Origin: Moesziomyces globuligerus
Taxonomy: Eukaryota > Basidiomycota > Ustilaginomycetes > Ustilaginales > Ustilaginaceae
Direction: 5' to 3'
Length of the DNA: 64,000 nucleotides
Assembly (NCBI GenBank): GCA_030849465.1
Contig: JARVLF010000022.1
Location: 496,001 to 560,000, forward strand
The position numbers and the translations under genes are program-made. Shown here in pieces: positions 41,927-52,100 of the stretch. How positions within the stretch are numbered: the stretch's first letter is position 1; the number at the start of each line of letters is the position of its first letter. Under the pieces are notes generated by a model. The model was given only the letters and a program-made list of their open reading frames with translations. It was not told the DNA's origin and did not search any database.

Positions 41927-42766
41927 TCACTGGGGATAGTGTGGGTATGCGGGCGGGGCCGGATTGCCGTGCATGGGAGGTGCGTATGCGCCAGGATGCT
42001 GCGGTGGTTGTAGTTGCTGCTGCTGCGGCGGCTGCGGCTGCTGAGGAGGATAGGCATTCCACGCAGAGGCGGCGGGTTGTGTGGTGCCGTTAGGAGGCGC
42101 CACAGGGCGCTGGAGCGGTTGCTGGCCGGGCGGATACAGCTGTGTGGGAAGGGCATTGTTCTTCCTCGCTTGTGCGGCAAGAAGTCGTTCAGCAGCGGTG
42201 CCGTGCCTTTCGCCGTTTTTGCTGTCCTTCTTCATTGCATAGTCGACGGTGATGTTCTTGTTGAGCAGGAATTGGCCATTGAGAGCCTCGATAGCTGCGT
42301 CGGAGGCCTCGAAGCTGTCGAACGAGACGAAAGCGTAGCCTTTTGGCTCGCCGGAAGCAGGATCTCTGGCAACTTTCGGCAGACCGACGATGGTACCAAG
42401 AGCGGAGAAGGTCTCGTAGAGAAGGCGCTCGTCGACGGCTGGGTCAAGACTGCCTACGAAGAGGTTGGCGCCAATGTCGATCTGCTTGCGATCGTTTGAG
42501 GCCTTGTTTACGCGGATGGGCTTGCCGTAGAGCTTGAGGCCGTTCATCACCTTGCAGGCGTAGTCAGCATCTTGTTCGGTCTGGAATTCGGCAAAGGCGT
42601 AACCCTGGTGCGACTGGGTGATGCGGTCTTTGGGCAAGTGGAGGTTGACAAGCGGACCGGCTTGGATCATGAGCTCCCAGACGATGGCATCGGTGGTTCG
42701 GTCGTCCAGGTTGCCGATGTAGCAGGTGGCGTCCTGGTTTCGGTCGAGCTCGGGCGGGCGCGACAT
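41927..42766 (-). CDS. HSH49: U2 snRNP SF3b subunit 4 (Hsh49)
   Basis: Single exon, 279 residues from the ATG at 42766. RRM1 (about 15-95) has RNP2 CYIGNLD and RNP1 GYAFAEF. RRM2 (about 100-182) has RNP2 LFVGSLD and RNP1 GYAFVSF. The tail is Pro/Gln/Ala-rich ([12 protein letters not shown]), as in SF3B4 proteins. The protein binds pre-mRNA upstream of the branch point and contacts SF3b145 in the spliceosome. Upstream in-frame codons lack an ATG, fixing the start. It is convergent with EMC6 and divergent from the MFS gene. Confidence 0.93.
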   Translation of the reverse strand: MSRPPELDRNQDATCYIGNLDDRTTDAIVWELMIQAGPLVNLHLPKDRITQSHQGYAFAEFQTEQDADYACKVMNGLKLYGKPIRVNKASNDRKQIDIGANLFVGSLDPAVDERLLYETFSALGTIVGLPKVARDPASGEPKGYAFVSFDSFEASDAAIEALNGQFLLNKNITVDYAMKKDSKNGERHGTAAERLLAAQARKNNALPTQLYPPGQQPLQRPVAPPNGTTQPAASAWNAYPPQQPQPPQQQQLQPPQHPGAYAPPMHGNPAPPAYPHYPQ

Positions 42767-43834
42767 GCTGTCTGGGTCGCGGTGATAGGCAATGCGACCG
42801 AGCGTGCAGGTGAAGTTGGAAGAGGGGAAGGGCTTGCGCAAGGCTTGTTGCCAATCCAAGCTTCACGGAAGTCGGAAATGCGAAAAGGCGCAAGTCACGA
42901 ACTGTCTGAATGATGCTGGCCTAACAAATCCGAAAATTCCAACCTCCCGGCTTTGCACTTTTCTCGACGTAAAAGCTTCCGACGGGCCGAGCGTAAGTGT
43001 GAGGCTTGTTAGCAAGATTAGCTCGTGCTCCGTGGAGCCGATGAAGACAACCGGCTGCATCATTGTAAGGGCCTGCCGCGATGTACCCCCTTTCATCCCA
43101 ACGAAGATATGCAGGGTCACAGGGAAGTGGATGCGGTAGACGATGAGTGTTGTCATAGGACAACTTAGTGCAAGTCAAGCTGAAGGGCGCGCCGGAGCTT
43201 AGCGTCCTTCGCCAGGGCGGGGTCGGGGATTTAGCCGGCTAAACGTAGGCGGTTGCGTCGGGTCGAAAAGTGGTCAAAAAGGACGAGTGGGCTGCCGAGA
43301 GCGGGTTTGGCGCTTCCTGACTCGCGCAGAATAGCCGGATGAGCATCCTTGCTTGCCGCACCGCGTTTGCCGAACGCCAACACCAGCCGACGAGGCTGCT
43401 CAGCCGCACACGCTCGCCAGCCGCCGCCCTTGTTGCCGGCTAGCGATCCGCCACCATCCGCCGCCCTACCCCCGCAGCAAAAGGTTCAGACCCTCTGTCC
43501 CTAACCTTGAACGCACGCACCGAGCTGCTGGAAAGCGGGCTCGCACCTAGCAAACTCACTGCTGTGTCTCTTGCTCTGTTGGCTCTAACCCCCATCCATC
43601 CCACTTTCCTCACTCGATGCACACGTCAACTCGGTCGACCTCATCTACGCTCTTCTCCCACCACGTCTTTTCCCAAGGCCCAAAACAAGCCGACGCCTTT
43701 TGACACGCACACAAATAGCCTTTGTCAAGCACATCCTCCAGTCTTCGGCGCCCGCCACCGCGGCATTCATGGTCCCTGCATTTGCTGCATAGATCTTCTG
43801 CAGATTCGTTCTCACCACAACCGCACATACCGCC
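42767..43834. promoter_or_regulatory. Divergent promoter region, HSH49 / MFS transporter
   Basis: A 1.07-kb spacer. It contains a perfect 12-bp palindrome, TTAGCCGGCTAA (43231-43242), and a C/T-rich leader before the MFS ATG. No ORF with domain support. Confidence 0.45.
43231..43242. promoter_or_regulatory. Perfect 12-bp palindrome in divergent promoter
   Basis: TTAGCCGGCTAA reads the same on both strands, as expected for a site bound by a dimeric regulator. The CGG/CCG core would suit a zinc-cluster factor; this is inference. Confidence 0.3.
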
Positions 43835-45316
43835 ATGCCGCAAGGGTCACAGCCCCTGGGCTCCTCAACAACACATGCTTCCGACTCCGCCTCCCAAGAG
43901 ATAGCACAAACACCCGCTCACGAATTCGCCACGTCGCCTTCTCACGCATCGATGCACAACGAAAAGTCGCCCCATCCAGATGACGACACAGACGTCGAAG
44001 CCACCACATCCCAGGCAGCCATGTCCTTCAAGACCGAACACGAACTTGGCGAAGCCGTCCTCAAGGCCCAGGCTGCCGACGGCGACGTTACTTTCCCCGA
44101 AGGCGGCTTCAAGGCCTGGCTCTGCGTCTTTGGCGGCTGGTGGTGCACCTTTATCACCTTCGGCTACCTCAACGCCTACGGAATCTTCCAGGACTACTAC
44201 CAGCAGACCACCCTCTCCCATAAGTCTCCCAGTCAGATCTCCTGGATTGGCGCTTTCCAGTACTTTCTCATGTTCGCTCCCGCCATCTTTGCCGGTCGGC
44301 TCTTCGACCTCGGCTTCTTTCGTCCCGTCTTCACCATCGGATGTGTCCTTCTCGTCTTTTCCCAGATGATGGTCAGCCTCTGCACCGACTACTACCAGCT
44401 CTTCCTCGCCCAGGGCGTCGGTCTCGGCCTCGGCTTTGGTCTCGTCTTCAACCTCGCCATCAACTGCCCCGCCCATTACTTCAATCGACGCCGCGGCCTC
44501 GCGCTCGGCGTCGTCGCCTCGGGCTCCTCTACCGGCGGTATCGTCTTCCCCATCATGGTCCGCAGACTCGTCCCACAGATCGGCTACGGATGGACCATGC
44601 GCGTCGTCGGCTTCTTTGCCCTCTTCGCCGTCACCATCGCCTGGTTCTCGCTCTCCACCCGTCTGCCGCCCTCGATCGACGTGCGCGACAAGTCCAAGGG
44701 CGGATGGAAGCAGGTCCAGTGGACCCAATTCTCCGCCTTCCGCAACCCGGCCTACACCTTTTTCGTCATTGGCGCCTCTCTGATCATGTTCGGCCTCTAC
44801 ATGCCCTTCTCCTACATGGACGTCTGGACCTCGTCTCACAACATCCCGGCCAACGGATACTTCCTTCCCATCCTCAATGCTTCTTCCTCCTTCGGCCGAA
44901 TCCTCCCCGGCCTCGTCGCCGACAAGGTGGGACGCATCAACACCGTGCTTCCCCACCTGGCTGTGTCAGGCATCTTGATCTTCATCTTCCCGCTCTGCAC
45001 CAACCTCGGCGGTCTGCTTGTTTTCGCCATCCTGTACGGCTTCACCTCAGGCTGCTACGTCTCGCTCATCCCCGCATGCTCCTCTCAGCTGGGCAGCACC
45101 TCGACAGTAGGCACACGAAACGGCATGATGTTCTTCCTCATGTCCTTTGGCGGCCTCTTTGGCCTACCTATCGCAGGCGCCATCCTTGGCGATGTCGAAG
45201 GCGCGGATTGGTGGGCGACTGCTGCATATTCGGGCGCCATGGTCGTTCTTGGCACAATAAGCATCGCTGCAGCAAAATGGTATGCCGTAGGAGGTCGAAT
45301 CGGCGGCAAGATCTAG
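43835..45316 (+). CDS. MFS transporter, monocarboxylate (MCH/SLC16-like) family
   Basis: Intronless, 493 residues. About 85 polar residues precede the first membrane segment, which starts with the family signature FPEGGFKAWLCVFGGWW (equivalent to DGGWGW in monocarboxylate porters). About twelve hydrophobic segments follow, with a loop after segment 4 containing NRRRGLALGVVASGSSTGG and a cytosolic central loop around DVRDKSKGGWKQ. Fungal members transport monocarboxylates, riboflavin or secondary metabolites across the plasma membrane; the substrate is not deducible. Its position about 4 kb from the NRPS is suggestive but not evidence of a shared pathway. The start is the ATG after the C/T-rich leader. 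Confidence 0.9.
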   Translation: MPQGSQPLGSSTTHASDSASQEIAQTPAHEFATSPSHASMHNEKSPHPDDDTDVEATTSQAAMSFKTEHELGEAVLKAQAADGDVTFPEGGFKAWLCVFGGWWCTFITFGYLNAYGIFQDYYQQTTLSHKSPSQISWIGAFQYFLMFAPAIFAGRLFDLGFFRPVFTIGCVLLVFSQMMVSLCTDYYQLFLAQGVGLGLGFGLVFNLAINCPAHYFNRRRGLALGVVASGSSTGGIVFPIMVRRLVPQIGYGWTMRVVGFFALFAVTIAWFSLSTRLPPSIDVRDKSKGGWKQVQWTQFSAFRNPAYTFFVIGASLIMFGLYMPFSYMDVWTSSHNIPANGYFLPILNASSSFGRILPGLVADKVGRINTVLPHLAVSGILIFIFPLCTNLGGLLVFAILYGFTSGCYVSLIPACSSQLGSTSTVGTRNGMMFFLMSFGGLFGLPIAGAILGDVEGADWWATAAYSGAMVVLGTISIAAAKWYAVGGRIGGKI

Positions 45317-45421
45317 AGTCCCCCATCGCATGTCGTTCATGATTTCGAGATTCGCGTTTGCATTCAAGCTCATCGTCATTACAGATCGCATAGGGCGTGG
45401 GATTGTGGTGGTGTGGGAGGT

Positions 45422-47617
45422 CTACGGTCGGCTGAGCACGTTGGAGTAGAAGTCCATCACGGCAGACCAGTATCCAAGGAAGTCGGATCGGCCGATGCTG
45501 CAGTGAGGAGGGGTGTCCCATCGTCTGAGCTCGACGTTGTAGTGGCGTGCATCGGTGCCTGTGCCCGACTTGGCGGCTTCGAGCACCTTGGAACGCTCCG
45601 ACTCGTTCTCCATCTGCACGACGCCCGGCGCAGCCCCTCGGATCTGGCCAAGGTGGTAGGCGTGCTCTTCAACAAATCCCCAGGGAATCAGACGGTCCGC
45701 CTTGGTATACATATACATCCTCGGTGGATATCCTGCTTGCTCGCTCTTCTCACTTGCGGCAGTAGTCGCGGTAGCATTGGCAGAAGAGTGCGACGCTGTG
45801 ACCCAGCTCCAGCTTCGCAGGGAGTTGAGCCGCTTGCGCATCAACTCGCCCCGGCCCAATTGACCCGTGAGTTGGGTCCAAATCTTGAGCAGATAGAGCC
45901 CGACGTACACCAAGAAGCGCACCACAGCCCTCAGCCGCGGTCGGTTGGCCAGGTGCATGGTGAACGCGAACGAGCCCGACTTGGGGTTGGACTTGCCCGG
46001 GCTCGAGTCCATGATGAGCGAGTGGACTCGAGGCGACGGGGCCTTGCGCCGAGCCATCTCGTCGAGGAACAGCGCCAGATTGCCCGCACCGCCATCTGAG
46101 AAGCTGTGGATCACAAGTCCACCGACGCTGCTAGCCTGGTCAGCATCGCCATCTGACGAAGCCGACGAACGCGCCTCCTTGTGATCGATCAAGGTGATGG
46201 TGGAATCACCGACGTCAGTGCTGTTGAGCACCTCGAGCGGCTTGCTCTCGAATTGCGGGGATGCAGATGTGATCTCGCTGATGATGCGCTGCAGCTGCGT
46301 CCTCCGCACTTGCTCGCGTGCCAGGTAGCTCTTGCCGTCCGAGAGCTGAATGAGCACTGTGGCGTCTGGGAACAGCACAGTGTATGGCTGCGCATACTTA
46401 GCCACCAAGCGAATGGGCGCGTCCATCCAGCCAAAGATGACAACATGGCTAGGGATTCGAGCGACGCTCTTCTGACCGTCTACAGACCGTAGAGGTGCTG
46501 GCAAAGCGGATGCTTCCAAGGAGCGCGCAGCGATGCGCGAAGGATCGGATGGTCGAGAGACGAATGTGTTGTGCTGCAAACGTGTCAGCTCCGGAGGCGT
46601 ATAGACGGGCGATTTCGCAACGGCATCGGACAGGGCAATGCCAGTGCCGTGGGTGGCCGATGTGGAAGTTGCGTCAGGGACTTCCTTGTCCGCTACTTTG
46701 GAGACAATGGGCAGCGTGAGTGGAGTGGGAGCAGCTACTACCGCCGCTGGTAGCGTTTGGTTCGGAGCAGGGTCAGAGCTCGCAATTGCGGCGGCCACCT
46801 CCTCGACGAACTTGTCGTCAGCCATTCCTTGATCACGCTCTGGGGTCGCTGAGGCTGCAGTGCTCGAACCAATCGCATCGGAAGATGTGTCGTTCTGCGG
46901 CTCCTTCGCGACGGCAAGAGAGGCGTGCGAAGAAGACACTGCCTCAGTCTGAAGTGAAACAGGCTGCTCCTCCTTGCCGGTGTTCTGTGCAGCTGCGTTG
47001 GTTGCAGCGGGAGCCTCCTCGATGGTGTATGGAACATCAACAGGATGGGTGGCCGCAGATGAAGCGGTGGTATGAGGAGCAGCAAATGGAGCAGAGTTCG
47101 GGGGCTTTTGAGCGACCTCTGCGCGTTGAATGGCTTGCTTCTTCATGCTCAGAATATCGTTGCCGATGGGCGGTGCCAGGACGGAAGGAGCGATGGGCGG
47201 CGTGGTCGGAAGAATCGCCGTTTTGGCTGCCGGACTGCCGTTGGCTGGATCAGCACCGAGCTTTGCCTTGGCGGTGATCGAGGCAATGCTTGCATTCGAA
47301 GGCGTTTTTCTAATCGAGGACGCAGACGAAGTGGCGGTTCGATCATCGTCGTCGATGCTCGCATTCCGGCTGTGGCTGGCCTTGGCAGCGGCAAGAGTCG
47401 ACTTTGGATGCAGGATCGCCTTGGCAGCTTTGGAAGCCTTCGAGGTCTTGGAGGATTTGGTCGGGGGCATATTGGCGGTCCAAAACGGAGCAAAAGGCGC
47501 TGGAGTCCGAGTGTGAAGTCGAACGGCGTGAAGAGACCAGGGCGTGCTGGGCCGCCACACACGTTTAGAGCAGGGTGCGATCAGACAGAGCAGCGACGAT
47601 GCAGCAGGCTTCAGCAT
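45422..47617 (-). CDS. DUF829 / TMEM53-like alpha-beta hydrolase-fold protein
   Basis: Single exon; 731 residues from the ATG at 47617. The C-terminal half (about 390-725) carries the DUF829/TMEM53 pattern: VVIFGWMDAPIRLVAKYAQPY at the start, then the nucleophile-elbow-like HSFSDGGAGNLALFL near 505, MDSSPG, and a late segment with YTKADRLIPWGFVEEHA typical of the acid/His region of this fold. The N-terminal 390 residues are Ala/Ser/Thr-rich low complexity. The catalytic status and role of the family are unclear. Start choice is uncertain: 47617 gives an Arg-containing amphipathic N-terminus (possible organelle targeting), while ATGs at 47905 and 47470 are in the same frame. It lies on the same strand as the NRPS and downstream of it. 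Confidence 0.78.
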   Translation of the reverse strand: MLKPAASSLLCLIAPCSKRVWRPSTPWSLHAVRLHTRTPAPFAPFWTANMPPTKSSKTSKASKAAKAILHPKSTLAAAKASHSRNASIDDDDRTATSSASSIRKTPSNASIASITAKAKLGADPANGSPAAKTAILPTTPPIAPSVLAPPIGNDILSMKKQAIQRAEVAQKPPNSAPFAAPHTTASSAATHPVDVPYTIEEAPAATNAAAQNTGKEEQPVSLQTEAVSSSHASLAVAKEPQNDTSSDAIGSSTAASATPERDQGMADDKFVEEVAAAIASSDPAPNQTLPAAVVAAPTPLTLPIVSKVADKEVPDATSTSATHGTGIALSDAVAKSPVYTPPELTRLQHNTFVSRPSDPSRIAARSLEASALPAPLRSVDGQKSVARIPSHVVIFGWMDAPIRLVAKYAQPYTVLFPDATVLIQLSDGKSYLAREQVRRTQLQRIISEITSASPQFESKPLEVLNSTDVGDSTITLIDHKEARSSASSDGDADQASSVGGLVIHSFSDGGAGNLALFLDEMARRKAPSPRVHSLIMDSSPGKSNPKSGSFAFTMHLANRPRLRAVVRFLVYVGLYLLKIWTQLTGQLGRGELMRKRLNSLRSWSWVTASHSSANATATTAASEKSEQAGYPPRMYMYTKADRLIPWGFVEEHAYHLGQIRGAAPGVVQMENESERSKVLEAAKSGTGTDARHYNVELRRWDTPPHCSIGRSDFLGYWSAVMDFYSNVLSRP

Positions 47618-48472
47618 GCACGGTGAGGAGCTTGTTGACCGGGACCTGTGGAGGGCGACAAGCTTGATGATGAAGGATGTTGCGGCCGAAATAGATGGAG
47701 AAGGTGGAGAAGAAAGCGGATGGAAAGCCCCGGAGCTTGGCTTCTGTGTGTCGTGAAAGGCTCGGCACGGCTCGGAATTCCGGCTCTGCGAGTGCCGAGT
47801 GAGTTCATCGTTGCGAGCAGCCCTCGCGCACCCCCACGCTGTTGGAAAACGGTCCTTTCTTTTGTCAGCGGCAAGAAATTGCCAGCGTCGGTAAGCACTT
47901 GCCATACCTCAATTTTCAGCTCGGATCTTGGACGCGTTGCCGGTCCTGGCAACTAATTTCCTCCAATGGAACCAAGCTGCAATGTTTGTGGTGGTGCGAT
48001 GCTCAATCCACGCCATGCACAAGACTCGGGCTACGGTCTTTGCTCTCAACATTGGTAACATATCCCCAACGTTGGGATGGTGGTGTTACGGGCCTGGATT
48101 GGACCCTGATCGATGCAGGCACGCGTGGAGGGCGCAGGCCAAAATTCGACGCGCGAGCTACGAACGCGCCAAGTCGCGGTCCGGCGAGTGGAGGCCACTC
48201 GACGAATGCCGTAAATAATTCGCCGAGTGAGGCCCACTCGACGGACGGCCTGCGGCGACCCCGGAAAACAACGAGCGGGTTATACGATGGACGGATCCGG
48301 CTCGGAGACGAAGGGGAGGAGGAGAGGGGTGCTTGTTGCCCAGGGACAACAAGCATAACGTGCAAGGGGGGACGTCATGCACAAGAGGGGGCCGAGCTCG
48401 AGGAGGTGGGCGAAACCTCACTGCATCAATGAGATGCTGGCTGGGCCGTTTGAGACGGCGCCTTGCCACACG

Positions 48473-48495
48473 CTGGCCCTCCTGGTGAGGGCCAG
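48473..48495. repeat. Strong hairpin, 9-bp perfect stem
   Basis: CTGGCCCTC, loop CTGGT, then GAGGGCCAG. It is GC-rich and immediately followed by a TTAAG element. It could be a 3' end or promoter structure, or part of a mobile-element relic. Confidence 0.5.
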
Positions 48496-48926
48496 TACTT
48501 AAGAGCTTCTGCTCACCGAGTGTGATGGGGCTGGCCCCCATCCACTCTACTTTACTTTACAGCACTCAGTCGTTCTCATTCGTCAGTATCACTGTCTTTC
48601 AGTCCATTCGTCTCACAGTAGCAATCGCAGGGCGTTGCTACTACTTGCGTGTGTGTTGTATCACCGCTTCAGACGTCGTCGACACCTTCATCGACGCTAC
48701 GGTACCTACACCGTAGGCAGTACCTCCACTGCGGCCCTGGAACCTCAACCAGTGCCTCGACAACTGTCTGAGCATTACAAGCACTCGTGCAAAGACGGAA
48801 GTCCTTCCCACGACGCCCAAAGGCGTCTGCAGCAATCGAGTCGTGCCGCGCTACCTCTGAACGGGGTGCTCACAGTGGTCAGCCGATATCCGTTGAGTCG
48901 CGTCGACTCGCCGAATAACTCAGGCG

Positions 48927-48993
48927 ATTCGTCGAGTCCACGCCACTCGCCGAACGAGTCAAATAATTCGCCGAGTCCACGTCACTCGCCGAA
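48927..48993. repeat. 28-bp direct repeat with 39-bp period
   Basis: Two copies (48927-48954 and 48966-48993) of a 28-bp unit containing GTCCACG flanked by inverted CGAGT and ACTCG arms; they differ at two positions. Related arms occur again at 48184-48241. Confidence 0.7.
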
Positions 48994-49138
48994 TAAGGAT
49001 TTCGGGTACGCGACCCCTGACATTCCCCATTCGCACAATGGAAAGCATGTTCAACTCGTAAACCTCGATTTCATAGTCTAGCGTGGGAGAGAATACACTG
49101 CTTCCATGCTCACAGAAGGGTGATCTGGAACTCTAAGA

Positions 49139-52100
49139 TCAAGCTGCGGCTACGGAAGGAGCAGAACGGCGAGACTTGGCCAAGAGGCTGAATCTTGCAG
49201 GTTTCGCCGACACCGCGGGTTGAGACGGCACAGGAGCCGCTGGCTGCGATTGCTCTCGAGCCTGCTCGAGTTCAAGCTGGCGTGTGGCGTATGCTTCGAT
49301 GGTCTTGCACGCCAGGATTGCGCCAACGCTGACGTCTTTCAGCCCGCGCCTGCGCAGATGTGCTGCGACACGCACCGCTTTAATCGAATCGCCGCCGAGG
49401 CTGGCAAACGATCGCAAAAAGCCGACCTCGTCGGTGCTGAGATTCAGCGCATGTGACCATGCCTCGGCGATCATCTCTTCCAGCGCGGATCCAGCGCGCC
49501 CTGTCGCGTTGTCTGCGTCCTGGTGGCTGTCTGCGCTGAGCGCCATCGTCGCTTTGTCCTGCTCCACGATGGCAGCAGACACGATGCGTTCGAGCTGCGC
49601 AGTATCCAGCTTGCCGTTCCGAGTGTGTGGCAATCGGCCGTTGGCGATGCAGACAAACCTGCTCGGGACGCAGTAGGCAGGCAGCCTCTGCTCGCATCGC
49701 CGTTTGATCGAAGACAGGAGCGAGTCGCCCGCGCCATCGTCGCTGGACGTCGAGGCCTTTCGAGTATAGGCTGCGACCAGAGCATCCTCGCGCACCATGA
49801 CCGCTGCATCCGCGACTCCGGGCACCGACAAGATCGTCTTGCCGATGTCTCCTAGCTCGATTCGGAGTCCGCGAAGCTTGACCTGCCCGTCTCGCCTGCC
49901 GTAGCACTCGATCAATCCATCTGCCCGCAGCGCACCCCAGTCGCCTGTCCTATACAGCTGTTCCCCCGAACCAGGCTCGGTGTAGAAGGCCTGGGAGTCC
50001 AGATCGATGTAACCTGCGGTCACCTGAGCTCCACCGATCACGATCTCTCCAGGCGCACCCACGGGGCAAGGCCGACCGCGACCGTCCAGGACCAGCGCGT
50101 AGGTTCCGGGCAAGGGGGACCCGATCGGCACTCGGCGCTTACATGTTTGCTCGGTCAAACGGCAGGTCAGCACCATCACCGTCGTCTCGGTGGGACCGTA
50201 GCCATTGTAGACGCGGATGCCGCCTCGGCTGAGCCTCTGCACCAGATCGAATGCAACTGGCTCGCCCCCGAGCGCAAGGTGGGTGATGTGCGGGCCCTCC
50301 ATGCCCAAATCCGCCGTGCGGCACAGCGATGGCGTCATGAACCCGGTGGTGACGCGGTATCGTTGCAGATGGCCGACAAGGTCGGAAAGGATCGCGTCTT
50401 TGGTAGCAAAGCAAATGGTCCCTCCGACGCTCATCGTCACAAAGTACTCGCTGATCGAGGCATCGAATCCAGGATTGCTAATCGACAGCATCCTAGCCGT
50501 CCAGGTGGTGGGGACGCCTCGAGACGATGCGTAGTTGTTGCAAAAGGCCGCTGCGTTCCTGTGACGAACGAGGCAGCCCTTCGGTCGGCCAGTGGACCCA
50601 GAAGTGTAAATCGCATAACATGGCGAGTCCTCTGATGGCATCGGCAGCTCTTGATCCTGGCTGCCATCGTTTCGCTGCAGCTCCGTGAACTTCATGACTT
50701 TCAGCGGCGCTTCGGTCTGCAAGAGGGGATGCTTGTGTTCTTCGTCCTCGATCAGCATGCTTGCATGCACCTGCGAGACGATGAAGCTCTGTCGCTCCAC
50801 CGGAAGCTCGGGATCGATGCTGACATATCCGAAACCGGCCCGCAGGATTGACAGAATCGCCACCAGAAGCGGCATACTCTTGACGAAACGAACCGGAATG
50901 AGTTGGCTCGCTTCCGCGTTGCCATCTTTGAGACAGCGACGGATCACGAGCGCACCCCGTCGCGTCAGGCGTTCCATCTCGCGGTAGGTCACAAGAGCTT
51001 CGTCTTGCTGGCAGAACACCTTTTGCGGAGTACGCTCGACCTGACGCAGGAACAGCGAAACGAGATCAGAGGGTCCCTGTTCCGAAGGTGATGGTCTGGA
51101 GATGCCTTGCATCAGCTCAGCCTGGCCCGCCTCGACAGCACCAATGGTACTGATGGCGCGTCCTGCCCGGATGCCGTGGTAGAGTGCTTCGAATGTGTGG
51201 CGAAGCTCTTGAACAAGCAGATCGGCTGCGTGGGGGTCGAGCGACTGCTCATCAAAGAGGAGGTCGAACTCGATCTTGTCGCCTGTTGAGTCCGGAGAAG
51301 CCGAGATGGAGATTGGGACGCTGATCCGATCGTCGCTTTCGGTGAGCACCAGCGTACGTTGTGTTCCTTCGTCGAGAACGTCTCCAGGCAAGCTGCGGAA
51401 CGAGGCTAGGGTGTGGAAAAGATGGTGGATCGAAGAGCGTCCGCTGGCAGAAAGCATCTCGCCAATGCCAACGTACGCATGCTTGGCCCAATGGTCCTGC
51501 TGCGTCTGCAGACTCTTGATTGTTTCCACAATTCCCTCATCAGCCTCGAAGCGATACCTTGCCACGGCGATCTGCAGGCATGGCCCGCGGATCTTTTCGA
51601 TTCGCTGGACTGGGATATCCCGTCCAGCCAGAACGAGACCGAACGCCACGTCGCAGCTGTCTGCCCCCTGCCAAGCCCGGCGGTGCAGCAGCATCGCCCA
51701 AGCCAGCTGGAAAACGTCGGCTGGAGAGATGCCGTGTCGCCTCCTCGCCTCTGCCGCAAAGTGGGTCAACTCGAATGTCGGCACCGTCTGGCAGCGCGCT
51801 CGCAGGTGCCTGGTCGGGATTTCGACGTTGTTGCTGCCCATCCTTGGCCAATCGACCGCGGTCAGACCCGAGATTTGATCCTTCCAGAACACCTTGCTCG
51901 CGTCTCGATCCTTGTTCTGATAGTGATGGACGACACTTTCGAATGATGGACTCGCCGGAAGGCGAAGCAAAGGACTAGTATGCTCCTGCGTCACTGTGCC
52001 CGTCAGGATGCGTTCCAGATCGGAGTCGATCAGATCCATCGTCCATGCGTCGCTCAGGGCATGATGGACGACTGTGACAAATCGCAAAGCGAGCCCGTCC

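Larger units (their letters stand above)
47618..49138. other. Repeat-containing spacer between NRPS and DUF829 gene
   Basis: A 1.5-kb stretch holding the NRPS 3' flank and the DUF829 promoter. It contains two clusters of CGAGT/ACTCG dyads (48184-48241 and 48903-48993) that share an identical 16-mer, and a strong hairpin (48473-48495) followed by a second GC-rich dyad near 48526-48542. A TGTTACGGG sequence near 48084 resembles an LTR end, but no matching end or target duplication was found. A plus-strand frame of 148 codons (48635-49081) encodes a repeat-derived SSPRHSPN motif and is not called. Confidence 0.5.

Noticed and set aside
43865..44956. 363-codon minus-strand frame over the MFS gene
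   Set aside because: Acidic antisense shadow of the transporter; no domain.
48635..49081. 148-codon plus-strand frame with SSPRHSPN repeats
   Set aside because: The repeat motif comes from the DNA-level dyad repeats. The start is within low-complexity spacer and no domain is present.
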